This document shows, piece by piece, positions 9,873 through 18,356 of a DNA stretch of 64,000 nucleotides; positions within the stretch are counted from its first letter, which is position 1; the number at the start of each line of letters is the position of its first letter. The DNA lies in the NCBI GenBank assembly GCA_024243835.1, contig JALPMN010000644.1:28432-92431 (forward strand), written 5' to 3'. The notes under the pieces were generated by a model, which saw nothing but the letters and a program-made list of their open reading frames with translations, did no database searches and was not told the origin of the DNA. This stretch comes from Enteropsectra breve. Taxonomy: Eukaryota > Microsporidia. Position numbers and translations under genes: made by a program.

Positions 9873-10223
9873 CTAAAAGTCCAAAATAAAGGTACAAGGG
9901 CCGTCATTCACAAACTTGAAGTTATCGCCTGGGGCAACGATATGAATATCTTTTATTTTCTCTGAAAATATGCGAATTATTGAATTTGCATCTTCTATCT
10001 GTAGATTTAACTGCGGCTTGAGGATCAGCGCATGGCTCTTTTCTGCAAGGCTTTCTGTCCAGCTTTCATACATTTTAATTCTGGCTATCTTATCTCTAAT
10101 TCGTTCCATCATAGCTGTGCCCATGACTTCATTCTCCTTGTTCTTCATAAAAGCAACAGCTCCTCTCCCCACTGCACAGTTTTGTGTTTCTGCACTTGTG
10201 AACTTCTGCAGAATTATTTGCAT
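9873..10223 (-). CDS. Second DTD-fold protein, SQFT motif replaced, Gly-Pro kept
   Basis: A 116-residue protein that starts MQIILQKFTSAETQ and ends FKFVNDGPCTFILDF, which are the first and last strands of the D-aminoacyl-tRNA deacylase fold with an intact Gly-Pro motif (NDGP, 106-109). Where DTD has SQFTL this has LILKPQLNL (PQLNL, 70-74), and the RPSF loop region is missing. As I recall, the related animal deacylase ATD has a PQ-type motif at this place, so the protein may be ATD-like, or it may be a partner for the DTD at 8121-8543, which lacks Gly-Pro. It is shorter than normal (about 145 residues). The CCCC start signal is present (GCCCCTGATG). Fold call is firm; function is inference. 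Confidence 0.8.
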   Translation of the reverse strand: MQIILQKFTSAETQNCAVGRGAVAFMKNKENEVMGTAMMERIRDKIARIKMYESWTESLAEKSHALILKPQLNLQIEDANSIIRIFSEKIKDIHIVAPGDNFKFVNDGPCTFILDF

Positions 10224-10417
10224 CAGGGGCTCTTATTTGTCTTCATATTTTAAACTGTAATGCAGCCATAAATAATATTAAAAAAGGATAAACTAATTCA
10301 TCCACATTAAACACAGTTTATATTGACTACTATCAATATATTTTCATCCATGAATATTAAAGATTTATAATTTCAGTATAAAAAATCTAATTTATTTTTG
10401 ACTGAGAGCTTATTATC

Positions 10418-12016
10418 TCAAATATTTTTAAGGAGCATGTTAATAAGAATCTGCTTTTCACCATCAGTAAAATTGTTATTCAGCAGCCTGTTTGCTGCTA
10501 TTAAAATATCATTCATTCGGCCCATCACGCTTCTCTTGCCCTTGTTCACAAGCTCGCCCCGCATCGCATCTGATCCGGTGTAGAAGTTGCTCAAAGAGTC
10601 CCCATTGTTCTTCCACAGCTCGTAAATATCATCCCCAGCAGCAAAGCGAAGAAAATACTTGAAAATCAGTGACTGCACCAAGTTCGTTCTATCAAGACAG
10701 TCCATGCAGTTCACTCTGCAGATGACAGAACTGCTGGCTTTGTTTTCATCCAAAAGACTGTATAGCCCGCTTTTAAGCTGTTCCATATCGTGATTGTGCC
10801 CATTTACATCGTAGTTCAAATAGCTTATTTTGTTGTCTCTGCAAAGATCCCTGTACTTTTTGCTTAGCATCCGTTCGTACTTTTTGTGTCCCAGCAAATC
10901 CACGGCCAGGATCTCCCCGTAGTTATTTTTCAGATAATCCATGTGCTTTTTGAACGCCTCATTGTTTTCCTCCCTTTCTCCGTTCAGAACAATTTTATTT
11001 GGTTTCATAGGCTCGTCCTGCGACCAAAACACAGGCACTGAGCCACGCAGAATTGTAAAATGAATTTTCTTTTTGTGGCATTCCAGCACTATGCTGGTCT
11101 CCACAAAAAACGAAACCTTCCCTTCTTCGTCTATGCCCCGGCTGAGCATCCTCGGCCCTATTTTATCGCTCGATATTTTTGAGATAATTTTGATTCCCTC
11201 GATTTTATTTTCAACCGGCTTATTACTATTTTCTTCTGGCTTATTACTAGCCTCAACTTCAGATGCTATTCGTCGGGTCTCGAAATACCCACAGAACAAA
11301 TTCTCAGCCATTAGAAAATCAGCAGCCTGGAGAGGGCCACTTTCATTTTTAGAATCTCCGCTGCAGCAAAGAATAATCTTCATTTTGTCGTCTCGAGGCT
11401 CACTAATAAAGTTCTTAATTATTTCAGAAAGCTTAATTTTGGCTTTTCTATTGAATTTAGTCTTTGGAGCTGGTGGCTCTGAAACAGGCTGTTGCTGTTT
11501 TTCCTGGGAAATGAGGCCCATCATCGTCTCTTTCATCTTTTTGTTCCACTGAAACTCTCCGGCAACCTCACCACCCGTGTGATAAAAACTATTCTCTTTG
11601 ATGAAAATACATATCTTTTCAGCCATTTCGCTTCTTTCTGAGCCACAAAGCGGGATGCAGCCCACTTCTTTGATTTTGAAAATCTCATTTTTGGAGCTGA
11701 AAATTGATCTGGTGCCTGGCTCTGTGTGTCCTGAGGCCGGCATCTTAAAACAGGGCTTTTCTTTAGCATCATTTTTCTTTGAAGATACATTTTCATACTC
11801 TCCCATATCAGTGTCTTTGGCAATGTAAAACAAATAATATGATTCAAATATTTTTAAGACGCCCAGTATTTTGGTGAAGCCAAAGCTTTTGAGCTCTGGG
11901 CTGGGGATTTCCTTGATGCTCTTGTGGCTGTCTCGGGTGATGAGCACCGTTCCTTTGGGGGTGTTGTAGTGCACATCGCCTGACTTGGTGCAGTAAAAGA
12001 TCTGCTGGCTTATCAT
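10418..12016 (-). CDS. Sac-domain phosphoinositide phosphatase (Sac1-like)
   Basis: Dephosphorylates phosphatidylinositol phosphates, mainly PI4P in the Sac1 group. The 532-residue protein has the catalytic CX5R motif in RVNCMDCLDRTN (C437-R443). Other family landmarks include EGKVSFFVETSIVL, VPVFWSQDEP, VDLLGHKKYE and the ending FYTGSDAMRGEL. A low-complexity Ser/Glu/Asn stretch (about 85-200) interrupts the N-terminal half. It ends soon after the catalytic domain at LINMLLKNI and has no C-terminal membrane hairpin, which ER-anchored yeast and animal Sac1 carry. It may be soluble or recruited by a partner. GGCCCTGCAAAATG gives the start signal. Confidence 0.9.
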   Translation of the reverse strand: MISQQIFYCTKSGDVHYNTPKGTVLITRDSHKSIKEIPSPELKSFGFTKILGVLKIFESYYLFYIAKDTDMGEYENVSSKKNDAKEKPCFKMPASGHTEPGTRSIFSSKNEIFKIKEVGCIPLCGSERSEMAEKICIFIKENSFYHTGGEVAGEFQWNKKMKETMMGLISQEKQQQPVSEPPAPKTKFNRKAKIKLSEIIKNFISEPRDDKMKIILCCSGDSKNESGPLQAADFLMAENLFCGYFETRRIASEVEASNKPEENSNKPVENKIEGIKIISKISSDKIGPRMLSRGIDEEGKVSFFVETSIVLECHKKKIHFTILRGSVPVFWSQDEPMKPNKIVLNGEREENNEAFKKHMDYLKNNYGEILAVDLLGHKKYERMLSKKYRDLCRDNKISYLNYDVNGHNHDMEQLKSGLYSLLDENKASSSVICRVNCMDCLDRTNLVQSLIFKYFLRFAAGDDIYELWKNNGDSLSNFYTGSDAMRGELVNKGKRSVMGRMNDILIAANRLLNNNFTDGEKQILINMLLKNI

Positions 12017-12228
12017 TTTGCAGGGCCAAAATTTGCTCTAAAAGCAAGCCAGTAAAAAATGTACAGCACTGAGAAGTAAATAAGTTTAAAAAGGAGATGT
12101 TCACTACTTACCCAATCTAAAAAATACTCAAATATGACATGTTTGATAGAATTCAAATGTGTAAAATAAATAATTTTTAAGCCACACTTAAAAAAGTAAC
12201 CAGAATTTATATTTTAGAAAATAAAAAA

Positions 12229-12301
12229 CACCCGATGCGGGACTCGAACCCGCAGCCCTCAGATTAAGAGTCTGATGCTCTACCGATTGAGCCAACCGGG
12301 T
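12229..12301 (-). tRNA. tRNA-Lys (anticodon CTT)
   Basis: Acceptor ACCCGGT/ATCGGGT (one G-T pair), discriminator G, D-loop AATCGGTA, anticodon arm CAGA-CTCTTAA-TCTG, T-loop TTCGAGT. 73 nt without intron. It closely resembles eukaryotic tRNA-Lys(CUU). Confidence 0.96.
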
Positions 12302-12900
12302 TAAAGATATAATAAATGATCATTGAGAATAATAGCTTTGTAATTGGGAGTAAACTGAACGTAAAAATGAAAGGGCAATTGAACATTGATAGAAGCTAAT
12401 CTTCAGTAAAAAATAAAAATAGTGATTTATCATATATTATAAGTATTAACAATAGATTGCTGGTTTAAAGGAGTATTTAATGACATGAGGGTAAAAATAT
12501 AATAATATTGAACAATAAGTTTTAATTAAACTTTATTGGTGAAAGTTATTTCTAAATAAATGCCCATGATTTTAGATATTCACGTTTAGTGATGTTTTTC
12601 TTTGGAAAAAACTTTAAACCTGTATACATATCATGCTCTCATCGTTGAAATACTTTGCAAGCAAAAGATGCGATTTTTAAATTTGATTAAAAGACGTTTT
12701 CATATACGTTAGTGTAATATTGCTATTTCATAAACACTCTCTGTTTTAGTTGCGGTGCGATACCGCATTTAAATGCAAAATTCTACAGCTACAGCGACAT
12801 CATAAACAATTCGAGTTTGACGATATAACCCCTAGATAAAGTCATTTTTTGTATAGCTTTGAATTAAAAATTTTTAAAATTTAAAACAGCATCCCCTTTA
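12302..12900. other. Intergenic, 599 bp
   Basis: Between tRNA-Lys and the membrane-anchored gene. AT-rich. Apart from the promoter element at its right end I see no gene or repeat. Confidence 0.5.
12864..12900 (+). promoter_or_regulatory. AAATTT + CCCC start-proximal signal
   Basis: Two AAAATTT-type stretches (AAAAATTTTTAAAATTT) are followed by ATCCCCTTTA directly before the ATG at 12901. This is the arrangement seen upstream of most genes in the window. Confidence 0.7.
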
Positions 12901-13818
12901 ATGTCTCTTACTGTTATCATAATCACACTATTGATTGTAGCACTTTGCATTACAGCGCTTGTAGTACTATTTTTGAAACGCAGGAGAGACGAGAAAGTTA
13001 ACAGAATTGAGATGCTTTATCTGCTGCTCAAAGAAGTATCATCAGTTGGAGAATTCTTGGACACCAACGAATTTGATGCAGAGAAGCAGATGTTCAGTAG
13101 AGCACTCAAGGCACTGAGGCAGATTAAGGAGTATGGCGTCAAAAAGAGCTCACTTTCCAACGAGGATAGGCTTGCACTATCAAAAGTATGCACATTTAAA
13201 GATGAAATAGGCTTGATGCTTAGTATCTACTATATTGAAACGATAATGTACAAACTGTATGAGGAAAATATGGAAAATCCCCACAATCCATTTAAACAGT
13301 TTAAAATAACCACACATGCTCATATCAAAAGCGAATGCGGTGCTGAAGACAGAGAAACTAAAAATAATCGTTTTATGGCACTTGCAAGCGTCAACACAGA
13401 ACAACTCGAGAGCGCTGCAAATGCGAAACTTTTATTCACAGTAAGCCCTCTCTGCCATCTTAAGCCTTGCGATGAATGCAACAAGGAGGGATGCACATCT
13501 GACTTGGTTGAAAAAAAAATCATGCTTGATGGCTACGCATTAGTGGATCTCTCTACTTATGAAGAAGATGGACGCAAAAAAGAGTACACGATTAACTCTT
13601 CATTTGTTCCTGAGGATTATGATGGAAAAGCTATTGGAAATGGCCCGTATAAAATAGTTACTACCGCCAGCAACTTTATGTTCCCATTTGGTTCCTCCAA
13701 GCCAAAGGTAGTAAGACCGGATAGCGATGGTAACTATAAGTTTAAGTTTTCAAGAGGAAAGAATATTTTTATTGTTATTCAGCGCTCACTGCTGAACAAT
13801 GCGTTGCCTGCTATGTAA
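12901..13818 (+). CDS. N-terminally membrane-anchored protein of unknown function
   Basis: A 305-residue protein with one strong transmembrane segment (about 5-25, VIIITLLIVALCITALVVLF) followed by KRRR. By the positive-inside rule the rest should face the cytosol. The body has a helical first half, a Cys cluster (CHLKPCDECNKEGC, about residues 188-201) that could bind a metal, and a strand-rich end (YKFKFSRGKNIFIVIQR). I do not recognise a family. The gene at 37948-38889 has the same length and plan, but sequence similarity is too weak to call homology. Confidence 0.75.
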   Translation: MSLTVIIITLLIVALCITALVVLFLKRRRDEKVNRIEMLYLLLKEVSSVGEFLDTNEFDAEKQMFSRALKALRQIKEYGVKKSSLSNEDRLALSKVCTFKDEIGLMLSIYYIETIMYKLYEENMENPHNPFKQFKITTHAHIKSECGAEDRETKNNRFMALASVNTEQLESAANAKLLFTVSPLCHLKPCDECNKEGCTSDLVEKKIMLDGYALVDLSTYEEDGRKKEYTINSSFVPEDYDGKAIGNGPYKIVTTASNFMFPFGSSKPKVVRPDSDGNYKFKFSRGKNIFIVIQRSLLNNALPAM

Positions 13819-14277
13819 GGCGTTTAATTTCTATATTCATTAGACGAACAAATCGGAATAAAACAGTTTTTTAATTTATTGTTCATTTTTTCGTTCATTT
13901 TATATTTCATTCTTTCTATAATATTTTTAAATAACGATACATAGGCAAATGCTAAAAGCTAAAAGACAATTTCTTCAGAACTCTTTGAAACACGGATAAA
14001 CCAGCATCAGTTCAGCTATAAATTATCTGTTTGCTTATAAGTACCCTTTATAAGCACAGTACTGATTGTTTCAGGGTGATCAAAGAAATTTATAAATCAA
14101 TTTTCAGAATAAAATTAAAAGCATTTCATCTCCTGTACATTAAGTATAAAATATCATAATTTATTTAAATGAATAGTATCAATGTATGCCTGTCAACATA
14201 CTTCTTTTCTAACTAAAACCTGGAAGCTGTTTTGAATTTGAAACTGCACTATAAGAAAATAAGGGGCACTTTGCAGA
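13819..14277. other. Intergenic, 459 bp
   Basis: AT-rich spacer between two genes in the same direction. No recognisable element except GGGGCAC 12 bp before the downstream ATG. Confidence 0.5.
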
Positions 14278-15072
14278 ATGCTAACACAGCACATCTACAT
14301 CCAGTTCAACTTCTTTTTCATGCAGTTCAAGGTGCCGGTGGTTCCAGTGCGTTCTGGACTTCTGAAACTCCCGAAGAATATAAAGAAGTATGAGAATATT
14401 GATATCACCAGCCAGATCGAGTATTTGAATGAGGAAGGCAAGGTTATTCATGAGAAGACGAAAGTGGAAAATAGAGATGTTGCTTTATTAGATGCAGGGA
14501 AGTACAGCTACTACCGGTACAAAGCAGCCCCGCCAGAAGAAAACAACGAGGATTCTAAGAATAACGAGCAAAATGAAACACAGGATTCTAAAGACAACAC
14601 GGAGGATTATGAGACATTTATTGCCTCAAAGTATCTTTTCTTTCTTCTGGATCTTCCCAGTCTCAGCAACTGGCAGATAGTCTTTGCCTACACAGAGTTT
14701 CGTTCAATCCCGCTGGCCGTGCGCCTGTTCTTCCATGTGCCCATTGTGCTCACTGGCCTGATTATTTTTGTCATACTGCTGACTATAGAACCTGAAATAA
14801 GCAAGAACAGAATACAAAAGGAAATAGACAAGCTTCCGGTGTATCGATACGACCAGCGATCGATTGGGAAGCACAAGAACTGCATTGTCTGCCTTGATGA
14901 TTTTGAAAATGATGAGGAAATACGAATACTCGGCTGCTCACACTGTTTCCACAAGCGGTGCATCGACACGTGGCTTATTTCGTCGCTGAAGTGCCCGATG
15001 TGCCGCAAAAGCATCTCGGATCTGGCAGAAACCAGGGCCTATGAGAGCTATCAGACCTATTATTTTGTGTAG
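14278..15072 (+). CDS. Membrane RING-H2 E3 ubiquitin ligase
   Basis: The 264-residue protein ends in a complete RING-H2 domain: C202, C205, C220, H222, H225, C228, C239 and C242 (CIVCLDDF, CSHCFHKRC, CPMC). It should recruit an E2 and ubiquitylate nearby substrates. A transmembrane span lies at about 147-170 (FFHVPIVLTGLIIFVILLTI) and places the RING near the membrane. A second hydrophobic stretch at residues 5-20 may be a signal or another span. An acidic Asn/Glu/Asp linker (about 85-112) lies between them. The plan resembles ER or Golgi quality-control ligases of the PA-TM-RING type, but no PA domain is visible. Confidence 0.88.
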   Translation: MLTQHIYIQFNFFFMQFKVPVVPVRSGLLKLPKNIKKYENIDITSQIEYLNEEGKVIHEKTKVENRDVALLDAGKYSYYRYKAAPPEENNEDSKNNEQNETQDSKDNTEDYETFIASKYLFFLLDLPSLSNWQIVFAYTEFRSIPLAVRLFFHVPIVLTGLIIFVILLTIEPEISKNRIQKEIDKLPVYRYDQRSIGKHKNCIVCLDDFENDEEIRILGCSHCFHKRCIDTWLISSLKCPMCRKSISDLAETRAYESYQTYYFV

Positions 15073-15159
15073 CATTCTAGAATATTAAATTAATTTAAGC
15101 TTAAAAGAAACACTTTTTCTGTCAATTAGTGCGATAAATTATTAGAAATGTCATTTTAT

Positions 15160-17694
15160 TCAGAACTGCTTTCTTTCAATAAGGTTTCTTATGAGAAACT
15201 CAGGCAAATAGCTGTTCTGAGTTATCAAGATTCTATAGAAATCATTATACTTCCGCTGTAAGTCATGCAGGAAGGAACTATTGTAAAGGGCCAGTTTTTC
15301 AAATAACTCAAGCTTGTCTAAGGCCCTGCACGCATCGAAATATGAGTGGCCGAAGTTATCCTCTATGCTCCGGAAGTCCCATTTTCTCTTTAGGTGCCAC
15401 ATGCGCCGTATATGCATATGAAGCTTATGGTACTCAAGAATATCAGAGAGCAGTTCCTTCATAGCTCGCCCGCTTGCAAATCGATGTCCATTGCATAGGC
15501 GCTGTATAATAAGTGACATTAGTGAAATTCTTTCATTTTCTTCTAAACACAGCAGCCAGATGTTCGCGTACTCATATGGCAATTTCGTTCGAAGAATAGT
15601 ACCAAATGTCCCACGAATAGTCAGTCTTTTCATTTTATGCACGATTTTAAGGAGCTCCATAATATCGCGTATTCTTTTCCCCAGACATACTCCTTCCTCC
15701 GCCGAGGCATCAAAATAGTGGAATATCGTGGGAAAAAACATCTGGAAAAATACTGGAGCATCTTTCGCAGACTGTACGTTCGAAAGGGATCCTATCGTTG
15801 TGGTTGCAAAGTGATTTCTTTTACACCAATTTACAACACTCTGCTCAGACAAACCCTTGAAAACATTCTTGTCTTTGACTCTATAAACAAGCATTCCGCT
15901 TTTTTCAAACTCCTTAGACTTAATAAGAGCTGCAACATGTTTCGAATACTCGTCCTTAAATTCTATAAGAGGATTCGTTGTAAAGTGCTTGAATATACTG
16001 GGGGATGCTCTGAGTGCTGCTATGTTTTCTGTCTCATGTTTTTCGAGAAGCAAATGCATGCAGCCCTCAATTGGCGGAACGTAGAGCCGTGGAGGTATAT
16101 TCAAAGTCTTAACAAATTCTTTGTAGAATTTAGCTGGGCACATGCTATAAATTTCACTCAAAATGGCTTTTGATGTCGCATATCGCAGAAGTATGGGAAT
16201 ATCCCTGATGGGAAAATACTGCCCTATCTTGTCAGGCATCTTGACTAGGCAGTATGACATAAAAAAGTACTTCTGAGGGGTTTTTGAATATCTTTTCTCT
16301 AAAAAGAGCGCCTTCTTGAAAACCTCCAAGTAATGCCCCTGCGATAGTTCTGTATAACCAAGAACACTATACCCAAGTATAAAATCATATATAACATTTG
16401 CAATCGTTGACTTAAGCAAATTCTCATTTGTTTTTTCTTTGGTTGAGAACAGGACAGACTCTAAAACGCTATTGTCATTCCCATAAAGTCCGTTTTCAAA
16501 ATTAATGCCGTTAAATGCAGGGACGCACCTATCGGCCGATTGGAGACATTTCTTAAGGATAAAGTTGAAGAAAAAGTTACAGAAGGGCTTGCGCTCACGC
16601 GCGATAATGTAAAGAAAGGCGATCGATCTTCTAAAGGTGCGGGATGAGGCAATGTTCTTGTAGTTGTCCTTATTCTCAAGCTTCCTATAAAGTATTAAGG
16701 CTAATGCATCGATTCGCGGCATTAAGTTTTTAAAATCATAGGAGGTTATTGCCCCAAGGAGAATCGAATACTCAGACATAATAAGCTTTTCGATAAAGTT
16801 GTAAACCTGTTTTCTTGATGGCTGTGTCGCAAGGAAGGCCCTGACTAAATATTTTTCGCGAGTCCCTGCAATAATGGCTTTCTCCGATTGCTGATAGCAG
16901 TCAATAACCCTGAAAATATGTGCCTCAATTTCTTCGGTCGTTGTTTTTTCTCTTTTTATCAAAGCAACAAGATTTTCGAGGAAACGATACTTTGATGCTA
17001 AAAAATTAGGAGTGCTTTTAATGTATTTTTCTAAATGCGCAAAACATGTTTTTACTAGCTTTTCAGGGCCCTTGCATGAGAGAAGCAGATCTACTGAAAT
17101 TAAAAGAATCTGTGCGTATGGGTCCTTCTCTTTTTTAAGAAGTAAACGAAGCTGTTCTAGCATGGGTATATCCAGTGAACCATCATCGAGAACTTCAACT
17201 AACGGCAATTGCATCATATAGGCGTAAATTGCAAAGCAGTCATAGTATGCAGGCGCATAAGGCTCGGATGAAATATATTTTCTAATACATGAAATTAGGC
17301 CATCAATGCCAAATTTATGTAGAATGCCGCCGCAGCATGGAGACACACAGAATATTCCTGAATTGCTCTTATTTTCCAGATCTATAAAGTTCTGTATGTA
17401 GTTTCCTTTTACAAGGCAGCTATAGTGGCAGAATTTGTTGCAACTGCCGTTTTTCATACACCGTACGAATATTTCTCCGGGAAGAATATTTGGAACTCTG
17501 AACTTAGGAGCAAGAGTCTTCCAGCACCTGTTGTATAGTTCCGATTCTACATTTTGCAGCGGTTTACGGCATACGAAGCAATTATATGCAGACGGCTGGT
17601 AGCCTTGTTCCATCATTTCATGCTTCGTAATGGGTGATATCCCATTATAATCACACTTTGTGTGCAGTATCAGAAAGAATAAAAATGATAACAT
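15160..17694 (-). CDS. Secreted or luminal Cys/His-finger protein with long helical body (family member A)
   Basis: The first true ATG is at 17694, giving 844 residues. It begins with a clear signal peptide (MLSFLFFLILHTKC). Then comes a Cys/His cluster: CFVCRKP, RCMKNGSCNKFCHYSCLV and CVSPCCGG, a spacing like a RINGv/PHD-type C4HC3 zinc site. The remaining roughly 700 residues are almost all predicted helix without recognised repeats. The C-terminal third contains SVVNWCKRNHF, which matches VLNWCEKVNF in the gene at 21110. The core signature C-x2-C-x-K-P ... H-x2-C-[LF]-V is shared with the genes at 21110 and 36414. I infer a lineage-specific family acting outside the cell or in the host. 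No CCC abuts the ATG. Function unknown. Confidence 0.75.
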   Translation of the reverse strand: MLSFLFFLILHTKCDYNGISPITKHEMMEQGYQPSAYNCFVCRKPLQNVESELYNRCWKTLAPKFRVPNILPGEIFVRCMKNGSCNKFCHYSCLVKGNYIQNFIDLENKSNSGIFCVSPCCGGILHKFGIDGLISCIRKYISSEPYAPAYYDCFAIYAYMMQLPLVEVLDDGSLDIPMLEQLRLLLKKEKDPYAQILLISVDLLLSCKGPEKLVKTCFAHLEKYIKSTPNFLASKYRFLENLVALIKREKTTTEEIEAHIFRVIDCYQQSEKAIIAGTREKYLVRAFLATQPSRKQVYNFIEKLIMSEYSILLGAITSYDFKNLMPRIDALALILYRKLENKDNYKNIASSRTFRRSIAFLYIIARERKPFCNFFFNFILKKCLQSADRCVPAFNGINFENGLYGNDNSVLESVLFSTKEKTNENLLKSTIANVIYDFILGYSVLGYTELSQGHYLEVFKKALFLEKRYSKTPQKYFFMSYCLVKMPDKIGQYFPIRDIPILLRYATSKAILSEIYSMCPAKFYKEFVKTLNIPPRLYVPPIEGCMHLLLEKHETENIAALRASPSIFKHFTTNPLIEFKDEYSKHVAALIKSKEFEKSGMLVYRVKDKNVFKGLSEQSVVNWCKRNHFATTTIGSLSNVQSAKDAPVFFQMFFPTIFHYFDASAEEGVCLGKRIRDIMELLKIVHKMKRLTIRGTFGTILRTKLPYEYANIWLLCLEENERISLMSLIIQRLCNGHRFASGRAMKELLSDILEYHKLHMHIRRMWHLKRKWDFRSIEDNFGHSYFDACRALDKLELFEKLALYNSSFLHDLQRKYNDFYRILITQNSYLPEFLIRNLIERKQF

Positions 17695-18356
17695 TACCTG
17701 CAAAAGGCTCAAGAAAATTTTTTTTATAAAACTCCGAAAAAGCGTTAAGCAGCAGAAACCATATATTGTAGCCTGGTAACTGTAGAAAAAGAAGTTTTTG
17801 ATATGGTAAAATCTTAAAGAACGCCATAATTAAAAACCGCAGGATCCAAAACAATTTCGTCTTGATGATTACTGTGCTTGTGTTGTTTTCAGTTAATTTA
17901 ACATTGCCAATATTTGATAAAAAATTTTTGTTACTGCATCGGTATGCGTTTAGTTGCTGCCTGTAAAGATGAAGGATAACATCACTTAGTTAGAAAAATA
18001 CAAATATCCCTTCAATAAGCCTTGTGCTTATTGTCGCAAAAGCGAGCTAGTCCTCTCCAACCGTGATTCTCGCTTTCCTTTCCGATGCTAATAAAAATAA
18101 TATTCATATCACACAGATTTCATTAAATTAAAAAATTTTCGAGAAATTTTACCTGATGCATTTCGACTTTATACTACTAGGTATATTAATGAGCCGCGCG
18201 TACGCTACGTCAGTGCTCGACAATGAGCTTCTAACGCTCGCACAAGACTAAAAAGACCAACAAGTGATCTTGCTTAACAAAACGCATAATTTAAGCATTA
18301 CTTATTTTCTTCTTCTAGAATCCCAATTACTCAGTTCTCAAATTGCAGATATTTAG
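17695..18356. other. Divergent intergenic region, 662 bp
   Basis: Lies between divergent accessory genes. It holds a possible hairpin with 8-bp arms AAAGCGAG/CTCGCTTT (about 18037-18075) and a locally GC-richer block near 18190-18245. Neither is assignable to a known RNA. Confidence 0.4.

Noticed and set aside
17713..17760. 3' splice site (TTTTGCAG|G) upstream of the 15160 gene
   Set aside because: No matching 5' splice site or branch sequence and no upstream coding exon; introns are otherwise not seen in the window.
17651..17854. 67-codon hydrophobic frame overlapping the start of the 15160 gene
   Set aside because: Overlaps the signal-peptide region of a better-supported gene in another frame and has no start signal.
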